NCBI RefSeq assembly: GCF_023898315.1
Contig: NC_064622.1
Coordinates: 170,892,178 to 170,956,177, forward strand
Length of the DNA stretch: 64,000 nucleotides
Reading direction: 5' to 3'
DNA from: Schistocerca nitens
Lineage: Eukaryota > Arthropoda > Insecta > Orthoptera > Acrididae
The position numbers and the translations under genes were made by a program. Under the pieces are notes generated by a model. It was not told the DNA's origin. It was given only the letters and a program-made list of their open reading frames with translations, and made no database searches. Each line of letters opens with the position of its first letter. Within the stretch, counting starts at the first letter, position 1. This document shows positions 44,031 to 54,984 of the stretch, piece by piece.

Positions 44031-44224
44031 GTTCAAATGGCTCTGAGCACTATGGGACTTAACATCTGAGGTCTTCAGTCCCATAGAAGTTAGAACTAAT
44101 TAAACCTAACTAACCTAAAGACATGACACACATCCATGCCCGAGGCAAGATTCGAACCTGCGACCGCAGCGGTCGCGCGGGTCCAGACTGGAGTGCCTAG
44201 AAGCGTTCGGCCACTCTGGCCGGC
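44031..44224 (-). mobile_element. tRNA-derived SINE, family A
   Basis: Antisense copy, perfect 10-bp duplication CGTTCCGACG (44021-44030 and 44225-44234). Second SINE in the same Tc1-like element and in the same orientation. Confidence 0.96.
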
Positions 44225-44586
44225 CGTTCCGACGCACTCGTGCAATTCGAGCAGGGCAGCGTGACACCCCATACGTCCACACTTGCTACAGAGTCGCTCC
44301 AGCTCTTCTGAGTTTAAATAGTTACGCTGGACTCCAAACTTCCCATGTATGAACGTTATTGAGCATATCTGAGATGCCTTGCAGTGTGCTGTTCAGAAGA
44401 GTTCTCCACCACCTCGTACTCTTACGGATTTATGGACAGCCCTGCAGGATTCATGATGTCAGTTCCCTCCAGCACTACATCAGACATTAGTCGAGTCCAT
44501 GCCACTTAGTGTTGCGCCACTTCTGCGTGCTCGCGCGGCCCTATATGAGATTATGCAGGTGTACTAGTTTTTTTGTCTCTTCAGTG

Positions 44587-44720
44587 TATTACCCAGGCCA
44601 GCGTCATTCAAGTCAGTGACGTACAGTGGTGAGAATATCGGACCTAGTATCAAACCCAATGCCACGTCTGGTGGTGTCTGTTCCAATGTGACTTTAAAGT
44701 TCGAGATGTAACACGTTGTT
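44587..44720 (+). repeat. Degenerate tandem repeat unit (right of Tc1-like insertion)
   Basis: TTACCCAGGCCAGCGTCATT ... GTGACGTACAGTGGTGAGAA ... GACTTTAAAGTTC matches the units at 42625-42972, confirming that the family IV element split the array. Confidence 0.65.
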
Positions 44721-44749
44721 TGGTTCTGTCAGGTAGGAGCGACACCACT

Positions 44750-45450
44750 GTCGTGCAATCGAAGGAAAGCTTGTGGCGAATGTGGCCTCGCGGAACGCTG
44801 GCACTTTGCGGCCCCCTCGGCTGGCAGGACGCGCGCCGGTCGCGGGCGCAGCTGTCAGCTGTGGACGTCGCGGGCGCCGCAGGGTGCGGGTTGCACGGAG
44901 CGACGCGCCGGTGCGGCGTGCGGGCTGCCGGCGGCGGCGGCGGCCGTCCCACGCGCGTGCGGCTCAGCCAAACTGGTTTGCGGCCCCTCCGCTTCGGTCC
45001 CCGCTACTCGCCGCTGTATACCTGGAATTTCCTCGGCCGGCTGGCCCGCGCTACGCCAGCGCGTGGTATGGCTCACGGCTCTAACAACTCCCTCTATTCA
45101 TTTTTCTCCCCGAGCCATTTGTTTCTTCTTATTTTGGGCCGCCACTCCAAACATACTTCTCGGCCGTCCCCCGCGGAGGTGTCCAACGCGGGCCCGCGCT
45201 CGCCGGGCGGTGCCACGACTCTGCAGCGGCTGCGGCTGCGGCTGCTCCGCCACCTCCCGACACGCCACCGCCCGTGTCCCGCCGCGCCGCTCCGCGCCAC
45301 GCCGTCCTTTACCTGTTCCGTATCAAATTCGTTGCTGCCCCGTCCGTGCGCCATTCTTCACCTGCCCTTCGTCTGCCCTCGGAGGTCGACTCACTCCACT
45401 GCTGGGGCCCACTCTGCTTGTAAACATGCTTCCCTCTCCTGACGTGTCTT
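44750..45450. other. GC/CpG-rich block
   Basis: Second strongest CG-rich region (for example CGGCGGCGGCGGCCGTCC near 44930). A plus-strand frame of 240 codons (44720-45442) crosses it, but frames are open on the other strand too and the product is Arg/Pro/Ala/Ser-rich with no domain. It is free of repeats. It could be a CpG island or an unrecognised exon. Confidence 0.35.
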
Positions 45451-45754
45451 TCTGTTACACTCACACGTACAATACTTACACGCGTATCTATGTGCGACTC
45501 TCACATTGTTTCCTAAATCATTCACACAGATTACTGGAAACTATAGCAAAATCATCGCAAACTGAACGGAGAGAGGTGAGAGTCTTCTTTCTCTAGTTCT
45601 CAGCTCATGTAGGATTCTTTTACAATGAAGCTGGTGAAGGAGACAAGTGATTCTTGCCCTTTAACGACCGTCACTTTTTTTCTATCAGGCCCTCATCTCT
45701 AGCGAATTGCCATGAAATAGCGTGAGTTGTGGGTGGGTTGTTTTTATCTATTTT

Positions 45755-46477
45755 AGATTTCGGAAATGTTGACTGGAATACCCTCTTTGAAATACTGAAG
45801 GTAGCAGGGGTAAAATACAGGGAGCGAACGGCTATTTTTTACTTATAAGAGTCGAGGGGAACGAAAGGGTAGCAGTGATTGAGAAGGATGTGAGACAGGG
45901 TTGAAGCCTATTCCCAATGTTATTCAGTATGTTACTGAGCAAGCAGTACAGGAAACAACAAAAAAGTCTGGAACAGGAATTAAAGTTCAGAGAGAAGAAA
46001 TAAAATCGTTGGAGGTTACCGATGTCATTCTAATTTCGTCAGTGACAGCTGAGGAATTCATGCAGCAGTTTATCGGAATGGACAAGGTGAGTATAATATG
46101 AACTCCAACAAAAGCAAAACAGGGATAATGGAATGTAGTCGAACTAAGTCAGTCGATGGTGATGGAATTAGATTAAGAAACGAAACACTTAAAGTAGTAA
46201 ATGAGTTTTGCTGTTTGGGCAGTAAAATAACAGATGATACCAGAAGTAGAGGATATAAAATGTAGACTAGCAGTGGCAAGAAAAACATTTCTAAGAAGAG
46301 ACATTTGTTAACATTGAATACAGATTTAAGTGTTAGGAAGTCTTTTCTGCAGGCATCTGTATGGAGTGTAGCCATATACGGAAGTGAAGTAAGGACGATA
46401 AACAATACAGTAAGCTGATTCAGAAGGGTATAGGTTCACAGACAGGGTAGCATGTAGAGCTGCATCAAACAGACGTA
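45755..46477 (+). mobile_element. LINE (RTE-type), with internal deletion
   Basis: Plus-strand pieces: FRNVDWNTLFEILKVAGVKY-like motif A region, VRQG then KPIPNVIQYVTEQAVQETTK, a decayed catalytic box (VTDVILISSV in place of FADD...), NSNKSKTGIMECSRTKSVDG and CCLGSKITDDTRSRGYKM. After SVWSVAIYGSEVRTINN, the sequence jumps to the 3' end GGTAGCATGTAGAGCTGCAT, so the ETW to C-terminal part is deleted. Inactive. Confidence 0.85.
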
Positions 46478-46524
46478 GCATATGAAGGAACATGCACTAG
46501 TGGTTATGAAACAGCTTCACGTTC

Positions 46525-46690
46525 TTTATGCCGAATCGGGACTCGAAACCGGACTTTCAACTTATTTCGAGCTGTCACCTTAACTTCGGGTATCCGATCA
46601 CGTCTCCAGGACTGATCCAAACTTCCGTATGCCATGTAGTCACGACCCTCATGCTTTCACAGCTTGTGATCCCCGCACAGAGAGACAAAT
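46525..46690 (-). mobile_element. tRNA-derived SINE, family J (diverged)
   Basis: Complement of a tRNA-like head: CGGGACTCGAAACCGGACTT (B-box arm), GAGCTGTCACCTTAAC and GGGTATCCGATCACG, followed by a body (CCAAACTTCCGTATGCCATG). The structure fits a grasshopper SINE I know by its layout; it is strongly diverged and no target duplication was found. Confidence 0.5.
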
Positions 46691-46859
46691 ATTATATCGT
46701 CACTTCAGCTTGTAGGGGCATGGATACGTCAGTCACAGTTACAATATCTGTATTTATACAGTGTCTATATCTTCAAAGTGCAGTGTTTTTCAGACACGCA
46801 ATACAGCGTTTGTCTCCCTACGCGAGAATAACGAATTGTGCGAGAATAAGGATTGTGAC

Positions 46860-48870
46860 TGCGTGACATATGGAAGGAGAGTTTCCATCTATCCTTGAAG
46901 CGTACTCGGATACTCGAAGTGATTAAGGATTTATCTTCGATGACCTCTTCTAGTGTTTCTGTCTTGGTAACAACATTCATAACGTGCATTCTCTCCAGAG
47001 TTGGTGCGCTTAGAATCCACCGAAGAACTTTATTTTGGATGACCTGCCACGTGTCCGCAGCTCGTGGTCGTGCGGTAGCGTTCTCGCTTCCCGCGCCCGG
47101 GTTCCCGGGTTCGATTCCCGGCGGGGTCAGGGATTTTTTTCTGCTTCGTGATGTCCTTAGGTTAGTTCTAAGTTCTAGGGGACTGATGACCATAACTGTT
47201 AAGTCCCATAGTGCTCAGAGCCATTTGAACTATTCGAACCTGCCTTGTATCACGGCCGGGAGCGCCGTGGCTTTATACGATATCAACTTGTATTTCATGA
47301 GCAGGTGGTCGCTGATGAAAATCTGAGCCAACCCTCATGCCACTTAAAGGCTTCTGTTCGTCTTTTCTCGAATGTTGACATGAGATATGAAAGTAGAGAC
47401 CGGCGAGATATCAGAATCGGACGTCCATGGTTTCCGTCGCTCCTGAAGGTGGGTAGGGTTTGGTCGACGTCTTTTCGTAGAGAAGTATACCGTAGTGGTC
47501 TTGTGGGCGTTCAGTGTCACTTTATTACTGCTGTACCAGGTGACGATATTGTTAAGCTAAATCTGGAGGCAGTTGACGCTGGTAAGGATCCACCGACCGT
47601 TGCTAAAGAGCACAGTACAATCTGCAAATTGCTCTAGATGCATGTTTGATTCTAGGGGCTGATCATTGATGTATGTATTGAATAGCACCGATGATAGGAT
47701 CGAGCCCTGGCAGACCCCAGCCGAAAGCAATTTTCTGCTAGAGCTCGGTCTCCGATGGACACTGTGTTCCTCCGAGCTTGTAGACGTGGATGACTTGCTT
47801 TTCTGGAGGTAATTTCTTTTGAAAGCCGTAGTGTTCGGGCCTAACAGTTGCGTCAGCTGCAAGAGGCTGCTGGACGTGGTGGAACACAACTCGTTCCAAC
47901 AGTTTACCCATCATAGTGACTTGCCTAGAGTTTGGGGCATCCCAGAGGTCCTTTCTAGGCTTGGGTACGGGGACAATTCCACCGAGGTGGAAAGAAGCTC
48001 AGCTGCGAACGCTTATTAAATATTCTGGTCAGAAGAACCAATGACTTTCACCGTAGCTTTCTTACAAGGTCTACCTCTTGAGCCGAGTTGTCTTTCCCCA
48101 TACGAATGTTTTTCTTGATTTCCGTGGTAGTCGTGAGTAGTGGGAACCTGTTTATCGGTGGTCGCCGGAGCTAGTCAATGAATTGCAGTGTTAGTTGTTC
48201 CTCGCGTCGTTCGTTAACCTCGAGGTCATAGTCTGGAAGGATATTTTGTTCTTCACACGTCTCCGCGAGGCTCTCCACCTCTTAGAGGGGACCGTAGAAT
48301 AGTCTCTGCGCGGTTGGTAGTGCTCTTTCCAGTCGTTGAGACATCCGCCGTGTTTTCCCTATTGCCGAAGACGACACTCCTCCATCTATTCTCCCACTTA
48401 TCTTGTTTCCAACGGGACATGTTCTCGCTGGAGCTCGTGCAAATCGCTCGTATCTAGTGAATTCCGATACGTCTGTCACCTTCGCCGGTATCTGTTTTTC
48501 TGATGACGTATCGACGAATCCCTGTTTGGATATATTTGTTGACATAGCCGACTTCTGTGTCCATGTCATTTGTCGATCTCAGGGTACACGTGGGGCGAGT
48601 ACTGTTTGTACTGCACTGCACTGCTCCCCATCCGTTGTCTTTTTAATACTGTCACTGATGGGTAGAGTGATGCTGTGCAAGACGGCTAGCACTGGGCGCT
48701 GGTCGGAGGTGAGATCGTTGATTGCCGACGCATTTTTGTTAACGTCGATGTGGAGGATGTGCAGAGGGTTGACTGTTGAATGGCAAGCATGTGGGATCAC
48801 ATGGGCTCTATACTTTCAGGTCGAGATATTGTGTCCGGTTCTGGTGGTTATACGAGAGCACCAGTGCTAA
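46860..48870 (-). pseudogene. LINE (Jockey-like), endonuclease to C-terminus, decayed
   Basis: Minus-strand order from 48.87 kb down: the endonuclease end (LTSDQRPVLAVLHSITLP with the SDQRP motif equivalent to SDH), a linker, then AGVCQGSILSSVLFNTYIND (reverse-transcriptase motif around PQGS, here CQGS) and EQFADCTVLFSN, where the catalytic FADD box is FADC. The C-terminal part gives VIQNKVLRWILSAPTLERMH. Frames are broken between these pieces and a SINE lies at 47053-47230. A full element would nick DNA, prime reverse transcription and supply machinery that SINEs can borrow. The altered PQGS and FADD boxes mean this copy cannot be active. Confidence 0.82.
47053..47230 (+). mobile_element. 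tRNA-derived SINE, family B
   Basis: Head TCCGCAGCTCGTGGTCGTGC, B box GGGTTCGATTCCC, then a shortened body (the GATGACTGGGTGTTGTG part is deleted) and the common tail to CCATTTGAAC. A possible short target duplication ACCTGCC flanks it. Inserted in the antisense Jockey-like LINE. Confidence 0.88.
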
Positions 48871-48944
48871 TGTTTGGCGTTGACCGCCACTCTGCCGTCT
48901 ACCGATTTCAAGAAGTGGATCCCTCTGTTAGGCACTATCTTTCA

Positions 48945-49355
48945 GCACTTAAAACTAAATCCACATCAACACGAATGATTTGCAATCCACACTTCAGTGT
49001 TTGGCAGAGTGTTCATGGAACCACTTACAATTTCTCTACTAATATTTAGGGATCAGCAAATCTAGGTCTAGTGGGATTCACGTGAGTGTATCACTGACAG
49101 CTTTACAGCTTCTATTAGTAAGTAAAGAAGAGAAAGTAAACTGTCCTTTTCAAAGAAAAGTGGAGCAAAACATGGAACACAGTTTCGTGAAGCTAAGGGC
49201 CCGCTGACGACGAAATCGTTACAGACGGAGCACAATCACAGATTGGGGGATGACGGGGAAGCATACCCTCTTACAGGAACGATCCCTTCAGTGACTTAGG
49301 GAAGTAATGAAAACCATAACTCTGGAGGGCTGGGAGTGGTTTCGCGTCACTAAAC
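48945..49355 (-). mobile_element. LINE 3'-end remnant and diverged SINE family F
   Basis: 48945-49055 is the complement of the 3' end seen in the 31-32-kb LINE (GTGTTTGGCAGAGTGTTCAT). About 49185-49355 (CGGAGCACAATCACAGATTG, GGGGAAGC, GTGACTTAGGGAAGTAATGA) resembles the body of a tRNA SINE family whose heads appear at about 3975 and 12553. Confidence 0.5.
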
Positions 49356-50639
49356 TTGTCGAACAGTTTTTCGAGAAGTCGTTACCTTTCGAGGGAGTGT
49401 AGTTCATTTTTGTTTAATATATCCGTACTGACGGGTCATCCTGTTACGAGCCTAACAACGCGCCTCAGTTACGTCGATCGCTTCCTTCATTCTCACCTTA
49501 AGAAACCATTATGAATGTCACCTTTCAGTTTTATCTCACAGTTGAAAAATCTAAATTACTTAATCTCTTTATTTTGACGTCTGCTGGTGCCCATAGGTAC
49601 CGTTAAATTACGACTAGTGACAATCACTCTTGCATTTCAAGGCAATATCAATTCCTTTATCATCAACACCTGTTACCAGTCTATACAAGTATTGCGAAAG
49701 ATAATTTATGATTTAAAATTCATGTTTATCGTGTAGTGATAGGCGTTACATGGTTGGACCTATAATGCGCGGAAGACCTGTTACAACTATAGACTCAAAA
49801 TAAGAAGAGTCTGCCGGGAGACAGATAGTGTGTCACCAATTATGTTTCTTGCAAATTTTGAAACCGCTTATCGAGTACCGAAATTACGTCTGCTTATTGC
49901 GCCCTTAATTTTTCGGTCATTCTGAATAAGACTAGGTCTGGGTTCTTTGTTTATCATCAAATGTCAAAAGAAAAGTGGAAATGAGGAACGCAAGAATAGA
50001 TGGAAGAGTGAGTGTTTCATGTTATGTACAGATATTTTTTCCACAGGCCATTGGGATATACGTAAAAGCTGTCTGGATTCCTTTACCGTAGTGAGAAATA
50101 TTTGTGTATTGTGTGTGTGTGTCGAGAAGTGGGTTCTCCAGACAAAGAAGTGTGTGATCTGGCCCTGTTCCAGGGCAGCGCCTGCGATGTGGAGCGGGCT
50201 AACGGACCACGAGGCACCTGCAGAGGTCGGCAAACACGACCGTCACACTGCCAGCGGCTCAGGCTGTGATCCAAACTCGGAAAGGCGGCGCGCCGTGCGC
50301 TATGGATTTCGTTCTCATAACTGTTTTCACTTCAAGGTACGCATTTCGAACCAAATTACTCTGACATTTAGAGAAATGTATCAAAACTGTTTTGCAATTT
50401 GATATATTTCTTCAGATCTAGAATGTAGAATTCGTATGATTTTGTGGCGCAGTAAAACATATAGTGGGGAGTGATTCCGGAGGAATAACATGAAACATTA
50501 TTCAAACAACTGTGCCAAAACCTGTAAAAGGCAACTTCTGGTAAAACACAGCGCAGTGTAAGCAGAACAGAGCATAAAGGGTATAAGAGCAGATATTACT
50601 ATTGGTGACAGAGGAAGTGTACTGAAGACCATCATATCA
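49356..50639. other. No recognised feature
   Basis: Mixed sequence with a small GC-rich patch at about 50160-50300. No gene call is supportable. Confidence 0.3.
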
Positions 50640-50832
50640 GTTCAAATGGCTCTGAGCACTATGGGACTTAACTGCTGAGGTCATCAGTCCCCTAGAACTT
50701 AGAACTACTTAAACCTAACTAACCTAAGGACATCACAAACATCCATGCCCGAGGCAGTATTCGAACCTGCGACTGTAGCGGTCGCGCTGTTCCAGACTGT
50801 AGCGCCTAGAACCGCTCGGGCACCCCAGCCGG
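50640..50832 (-). mobile_element. tRNA-derived SINE, family A
   Basis: Antisense copy with tail complement TTCAAATGGCTCTGAGCACT and B-box complement ATTCGAACC, ending CACCCCAGCCGG. Target duplication not evident. Confidence 0.92.
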
Positions 50833-51827
50833 AATTTACGTCATTTTCAGACATAATTATAGCTATTACAAGATACATGTTTTTAGATTGGGTAGTACCT
50901 ACAGGTACGTAAGGCAAGGACACTATATTAATGCTTATTTTTCCCCGGGAAGTTCGTCAGGTGGTGAAATGTAGATGCGTGGACGCAAAACAGATAGTGT
51001 ATTCTGCTAGGCGTCGTTCATTTTGTGGCCCAGGTAAGACCATGCAGAAAACAACTAATCGTAAGCGTTGCGACATGTTTGTGGGAAGACTATTCGACGT
51101 AAAGAAAACAACCAACAAATTGATGTTTGGACGTATTAAGGTACCGCATATAAAAATATCTGCACTCGTTACACTATGTATAACACTTAGATAACAATTT
51201 TGCTTTCAGAGTGGGATTCACCTAGAAACTAGTTTTAAGAATCATACCCAAATAATATTTGAAACAATGTATAGATGTAGAACGACAGAAAAAACTCTAA
51301 CCAATATTTGAAACAATGTATAGATGTAGAACGACAGAAAAAACTCTAACCAACAATTATTGGTTCTGAATTTTACTTAGCTTTACAATACCTGTTTGAG
51401 GCCAGTCAGTCTCATCACAGACGAATCTACTTACCAAAAAATCATAACTTCGTATGACCAGCTATCACGTCTTTCTTGGTATACGTCCATTCGTCACGGC
51501 AAGCACGACTTGCAGATTGTGCTTTAACTATTTGCAAATAGAATTTCACTTTACCGTTATTATGTATACCATACAACCGATCCGAACGACCAGTCGTTGA
51601 CGTTGTTTTAGCTGCTTTCCCCTACAAATGCATTGGCAACAAATTATGGAACCAAGAAACACAAGTTGTTGAGATATTTCCCTTAAATTAGTACCGTTAA
51701 TATGAAATTTCACAATTTACTGAGAATAACTCCACAGAGAGTAGCACAGCTTAAGGAACTTCATACTTCATTTAGCTACATTTTATGTGTGTGTTACTTT
51801 ATACATCATTTCTGAAATTTTGCAATC

Positions 51828-51828
<1 letters not shown>
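50833..51828. other. Unassigned sequence around a tandem duplication
   Basis: Apart from the 49-bp duplication at 51254-51351, I recognise nothing here. Confidence 0.3.
51254..51351 (+). repeat. Perfect 49-bp tandem duplication
   Basis: The unit beginning AATATTTGAAACAATGTATA and ending CTCTAACC occurs at 51254-51302 and again at 51303-51351 without a mismatch, so the duplication is recent or the unit is maintained by slippage. Confidence 0.95.
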
Positions 51829-51870
<42 letters not shown>

Positions 51871-51889
51871 GTGAGAGAGACAGAGAGAG

Positions 51890-51927
<38 letters not shown>
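51829..51927 (+). repeat. Compound (GT)n(GA)n microsatellite
   Basis: GT repeats with one GC interruption run into GAGAGACAGAGAGAGAGCGA and an uninterrupted GA run to 51927. Confidence 0.97.
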
Positions 51928-51930
<3 letters not shown>

Positions 51931-52440
51931 GACTGACAGAGAGAAAATGCCTTCCGTCTTCTACACTCTACAATCTTTCTTCATCACGTTGATAGCCAAA
52001 CGGATATTGACCGAAATATTTGAACTGTTCTCTGGTCGCCAATTGGAGGACGAGGCAAAACGTTAATACGAAGAATGTAACCAAAGTTCTCGTTTGTAAA
52101 ATTACCCGAGAAGCACGTCTTGAGTTTCTGCTACTTTGTTTGCTTGATGCTTTTAGAATTCCTTGGATATTTGTTTTTGGGTATGAGGGAAAGATTTCGA
52201 CCTCAGCAATTGCTATTGTTCATTATTGGGTAAGATAATACGCTAAGTATGTAACATGGTCTTGTGACTTTACTTACATCTGCTTCTACCGATTCACTCC
52301 TGGATGTCACATTATTTTATTTCAGCAATGAACTTTTATTTCAATATCGGATGCACGGAGGTAAGAAACAGCGGTGAGACTGCTGTAAAATAAAGACAAA
52401 AATACACGTTTGAGGTACCACGAAGTCTTCCTGGTAGGTC
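51928..52440. other. No recognised feature
   Basis: Unassigned. Confidence 0.3.
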
Positions 52441-53030
52441 GGGAAGTTATGAGAAGCGTCAGGAGAGCATTAGGGGGCGATGAGCCAGCAGCCGGCCGGC
52501 CAGCTTACGTGCGAGACGGTCCGGGAGAGTCGAGTGACAGCGAAGAGGCGTAGCGCGGCCAGCAGCTGGACACCCCTGCTGGTGGGGCAGGTGCGGCAAA
52601 AAACGCCAGCCTTGCACATCATATACTTTACCGTTTAAAAACCCCTTAGACTCCGTAACAAGACGAAACAATTTAATAAACCCCTCGCAGCTATGCGCCA
52701 GGAAGAAGAAATTTACCCGTACCTCCGTTTTGATTCGTTTTTGTAAATTAAATTCGTATACAGCTGTTACTTTTTCATTCGGCGTCGGCTCGCCGCAGCC
52801 TTTAATGATTTCTGTCGCTACAGCTGAGTTCCCTTTCGTGCGAGGAGCCTTCTCTGCTGGCGATGGGCTATCAAGGCTGGGTCAGCGGTTTTCCACCGCG
52901 GCGCTGGCGCCAAGTATATCGTATAAGCTGAGCTGCGCCTTACCCAAGGAGCGCCCACGCGGCTCTCTTGCGCAACTACTGGTGTCGCCGGCCGTTAGTT
53001 GGCCGCGGCGTACCTAGCTACCTACAAGAA
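52440..53030. other. GC-rich segment in two parts
   Basis: CpG-rich at about 52470-52600 and 52760-53030, separated by AT-rich sequence. No domains in the overlapping frames. Confidence 0.3.
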
Positions 53031-53680
53031 ACTAACGAACAGATAAAGGCGCATCGGGCGTTACTATTTCTCCTTGTATTCAAGTACAATAGCATTACGA
53101 TGGATGCTGTTGCTGGGAGAGCCACTGTAGTTAACACCGAAAGGCGTAGAGATAAAAGGCCAAACTGTAGTACTGTTAACTAATATGTTTAACGACTTTT
53201 GATGGAGAACACAAACAGAGCCAGTTGCAGTCTATTTCATACCGGGATCACAATCGACGGCGGTATGTCATCTGTTTCCGATAAGCGTAATTTTTTTCAT
53301 GCAGTCGCAGCTTCAGTTTAAAAGGAAAATATTATCAACCAGTCTGAATCATGTTTGTATTGTAAACAGAAATGTTACCTGCTCAGGACAGGACTGAAGC
53401 TGCAACTTCTATGCACAGTGTTGCGAAATGTTCGTGTGCCACAGCTGATTGTGTACTAAGTCTATGCTTGCTCCTAAATATGCATTAAGGCCAAAACATA
53501 ACAAAATAATTTTCTTTACAATAAATGTATGTGCCCGTAACACTTTATGCGTTTCGAAGTGCAGCGAGCTAATTACTCACTAGGTTTATATTCGATGCAG
53601 CATTATAAGCATAATGATGTTGAAACGAATAGTGTCACGTTCAAATTACACATTCATATGCAAATATTGCTACGTGCTGA
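53031..53680. other. No recognised feature
   Basis: Unassigned AT-rich spacer. Confidence 0.3.
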
Positions 53681-53692
53681 CCATATACAATT

Positions 53693-54131
53693 CCAGAATG
53701 AGATTTTCACTCTGCAGCGGAGTGTGCGCTAATATGAAACTTCCTGACAGATTAAAACTGTGTGCCGGACCGAGACTCGAACTCGGGGCCTTTGCCTTTT
53801 GCGGCCAATGCTCTACCAACCGAGCTACCCAAGCACGACTCACGCCGCGTCCACACAGCTTTACTTCTGCCAGTACCTCGTCTCCTACCTTCCGAACTTT
53901 ATAGAAGCTCTACTGCGAACCTTGCAGAACTAGCACTCCTAAAAGAGAGGTTCGCAGGAGAGCTTCTGTAAAGTTTGGAAGGTAGGAGACGAGGTACTGG
54001 CAGAAGTAAAGCTGTGAGGAGGGGTGTGACCCGTGCTTGGGTAGCTCAGTTGGTAGAGCATTGGCCGCAAAAGGCAAAGGTCCCGAGTTCGAGTCTCGGT
54101 CCGGCGCGCAGTTTTAATCTGCCAGGAAGTT
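53693..54131. mobile_element. Inverted-dimer tRNA-like SINE (family T palindrome)
   Basis: Left end CCAGAATGAGATTTTCACTC, then an arm (about 53740-53935) with the complement of a tRNA-like sequence (GACTCGAACTCGGGGCC), a short centre, and the inverted arm (about 53945-54131) with GCTTGGGTAGCTCAGTTGGT and AGTTCGAGTCTCGG. It is flanked by a perfect 12-bp duplication CCATATACAATT (53681-53692 and 54132-54143). The monomer of the arm is at 33336-33702. The tRNA-like part lacks a pairing acceptor stem and T33, so it is not a tRNA gene. Confidence 0.92.
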
Positions 54132-54143
54132 CCATATACAATT

Positions 54144-54744
54144 GTTATTTGTATTTCTTTTGTTTTGTTTAAATACAAACATGAATTGGTAATTTTCGCC
54201 CACTACCTTTGACATATTAGATAAGCAGAAATACTTCTACAGAACAGAAGGAGTTGTCAAACAGAATTTTTTCTTAGTTTGCTTCAAAATTTAACTGTGC
54301 TTGCTGTGAGGCATTTAACATCATTGGGTAAGTGATAAAAGTTTTTCGTGACACCTCTTCCTGTCTAAAGATGTATGTCAATGTTCCTTTTGAACTGTAG
54401 TGCGTTATTTATAACAATCTTCGTAAGGGAATGAATGTAGTGTAAAGCAGTAGTCAAAACGCCTAACTCTTGAAATAGATATCTGTAGAATGGTGGTGGA
54501 GGAGCACCACGTATTATTTATATAGCATGTTTGAACAATGGAAACATTTTGTCTTTAAAATGAGTTACCTCAGGACGTTACTCCATACAGCATTAGTGAA
54601 TGAAAATACGCAGAACACGTTAACTTACTGACATGTCTCTCCTCAAGATTAGCAATGATTTAAAGTGCGAATGTCACTGAACAGTGTTGTTTTGTAAGTT
54701 CAGAACTATGTTTTTTCTAGTTTTTCGTTTTAATTCTATAATTT
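54144..54744. other. No recognised feature
   Basis: AT-rich, unassigned. Confidence 0.3.
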
Positions 54745-54947
54745 AAAAAAATGGTTGAAATGGCTCTGAGCACTATGGGACTTAACTTCTGAGGTCATCA
54801 GTCCCCTAGAATTTAGAACTACTTAAACCTAACTAACCTAAGGACATCGCACACATCCATGCCCGCGACAGGATTCGAACCTGCGACCGTAGCGGTCGCG
54901 CGGTTCCAGACTGTAGCGCCTAGAGCCGCTCGGCCACTCCGGCCGGC
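54745..54947 (-). mobile_element. tRNA-derived SINE, family A
   Basis: Antisense copy, A-rich run at the left (tail side in complement is T-rich), B-box complement GGATTCGAACC, head complement ending GGCCACTCCGGCCGGCC. No clear target duplication. Confidence 0.93.
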
Positions 54948-54984
54948 CTCTAATCTAGTCTAATCTCTAATCTATAATCTATAT

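Larger units (their letters stand above)
43121..44570 (+). pseudogene. Tc1-like transposase (family IV), decayed and split
   Basis: Begins MAGCQYLIEFERGVIVGARA, followed by an in-frame TAG and then VAMKWGFSCKTISQVY, part of the first helix-turn-helix. After the first SINE comes REYEESDKISNLRRRWGRKK, RLKRIGQSNKSATVLQIAAE (second helix-turn-helix), HWTIDDWKPDGWSDESHFKL (first catalytic aspartate), MVWGVCSWSITG and HVSILSDHLHPL. After the second SINE the frame is lost; the third motif is visible as WTPNFPCMNVIEHI, with SPD changed. The second acid region (QDN) is not recognisable. Inactive. The long central frame of about 200 codons is the best-preserved part. Confidence 0.85.
42975..44586 (+). 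mobile_element. Tc1-like DNA transposon, family IV, holding two SINEs
   Basis: Flanked by TA (42973-42974 and 44587-44588). Ends CACTGAAGCGCCA and the inverted TGTCTCTTCAGTG. It inserted in the degenerate tandem repeat. It is interrupted by antisense family A SINEs at 43250-43457 and 44031-44224. Confidence 0.9.

Noticed and set aside
44720-45442. 240-codon plus-strand open frame
   Set aside because: It lies in a GC-rich block where several frames on both strands are open; Arg/Pro/Ser-rich, no domain, no supporting splice or start context.
53960-54110. Possible functional tRNA gene
   Set aside because: A-box and B-box arms are present, but the acceptor ends do not pair and the anticodon loop lacks T33; it is an arm of a palindromic SINE.
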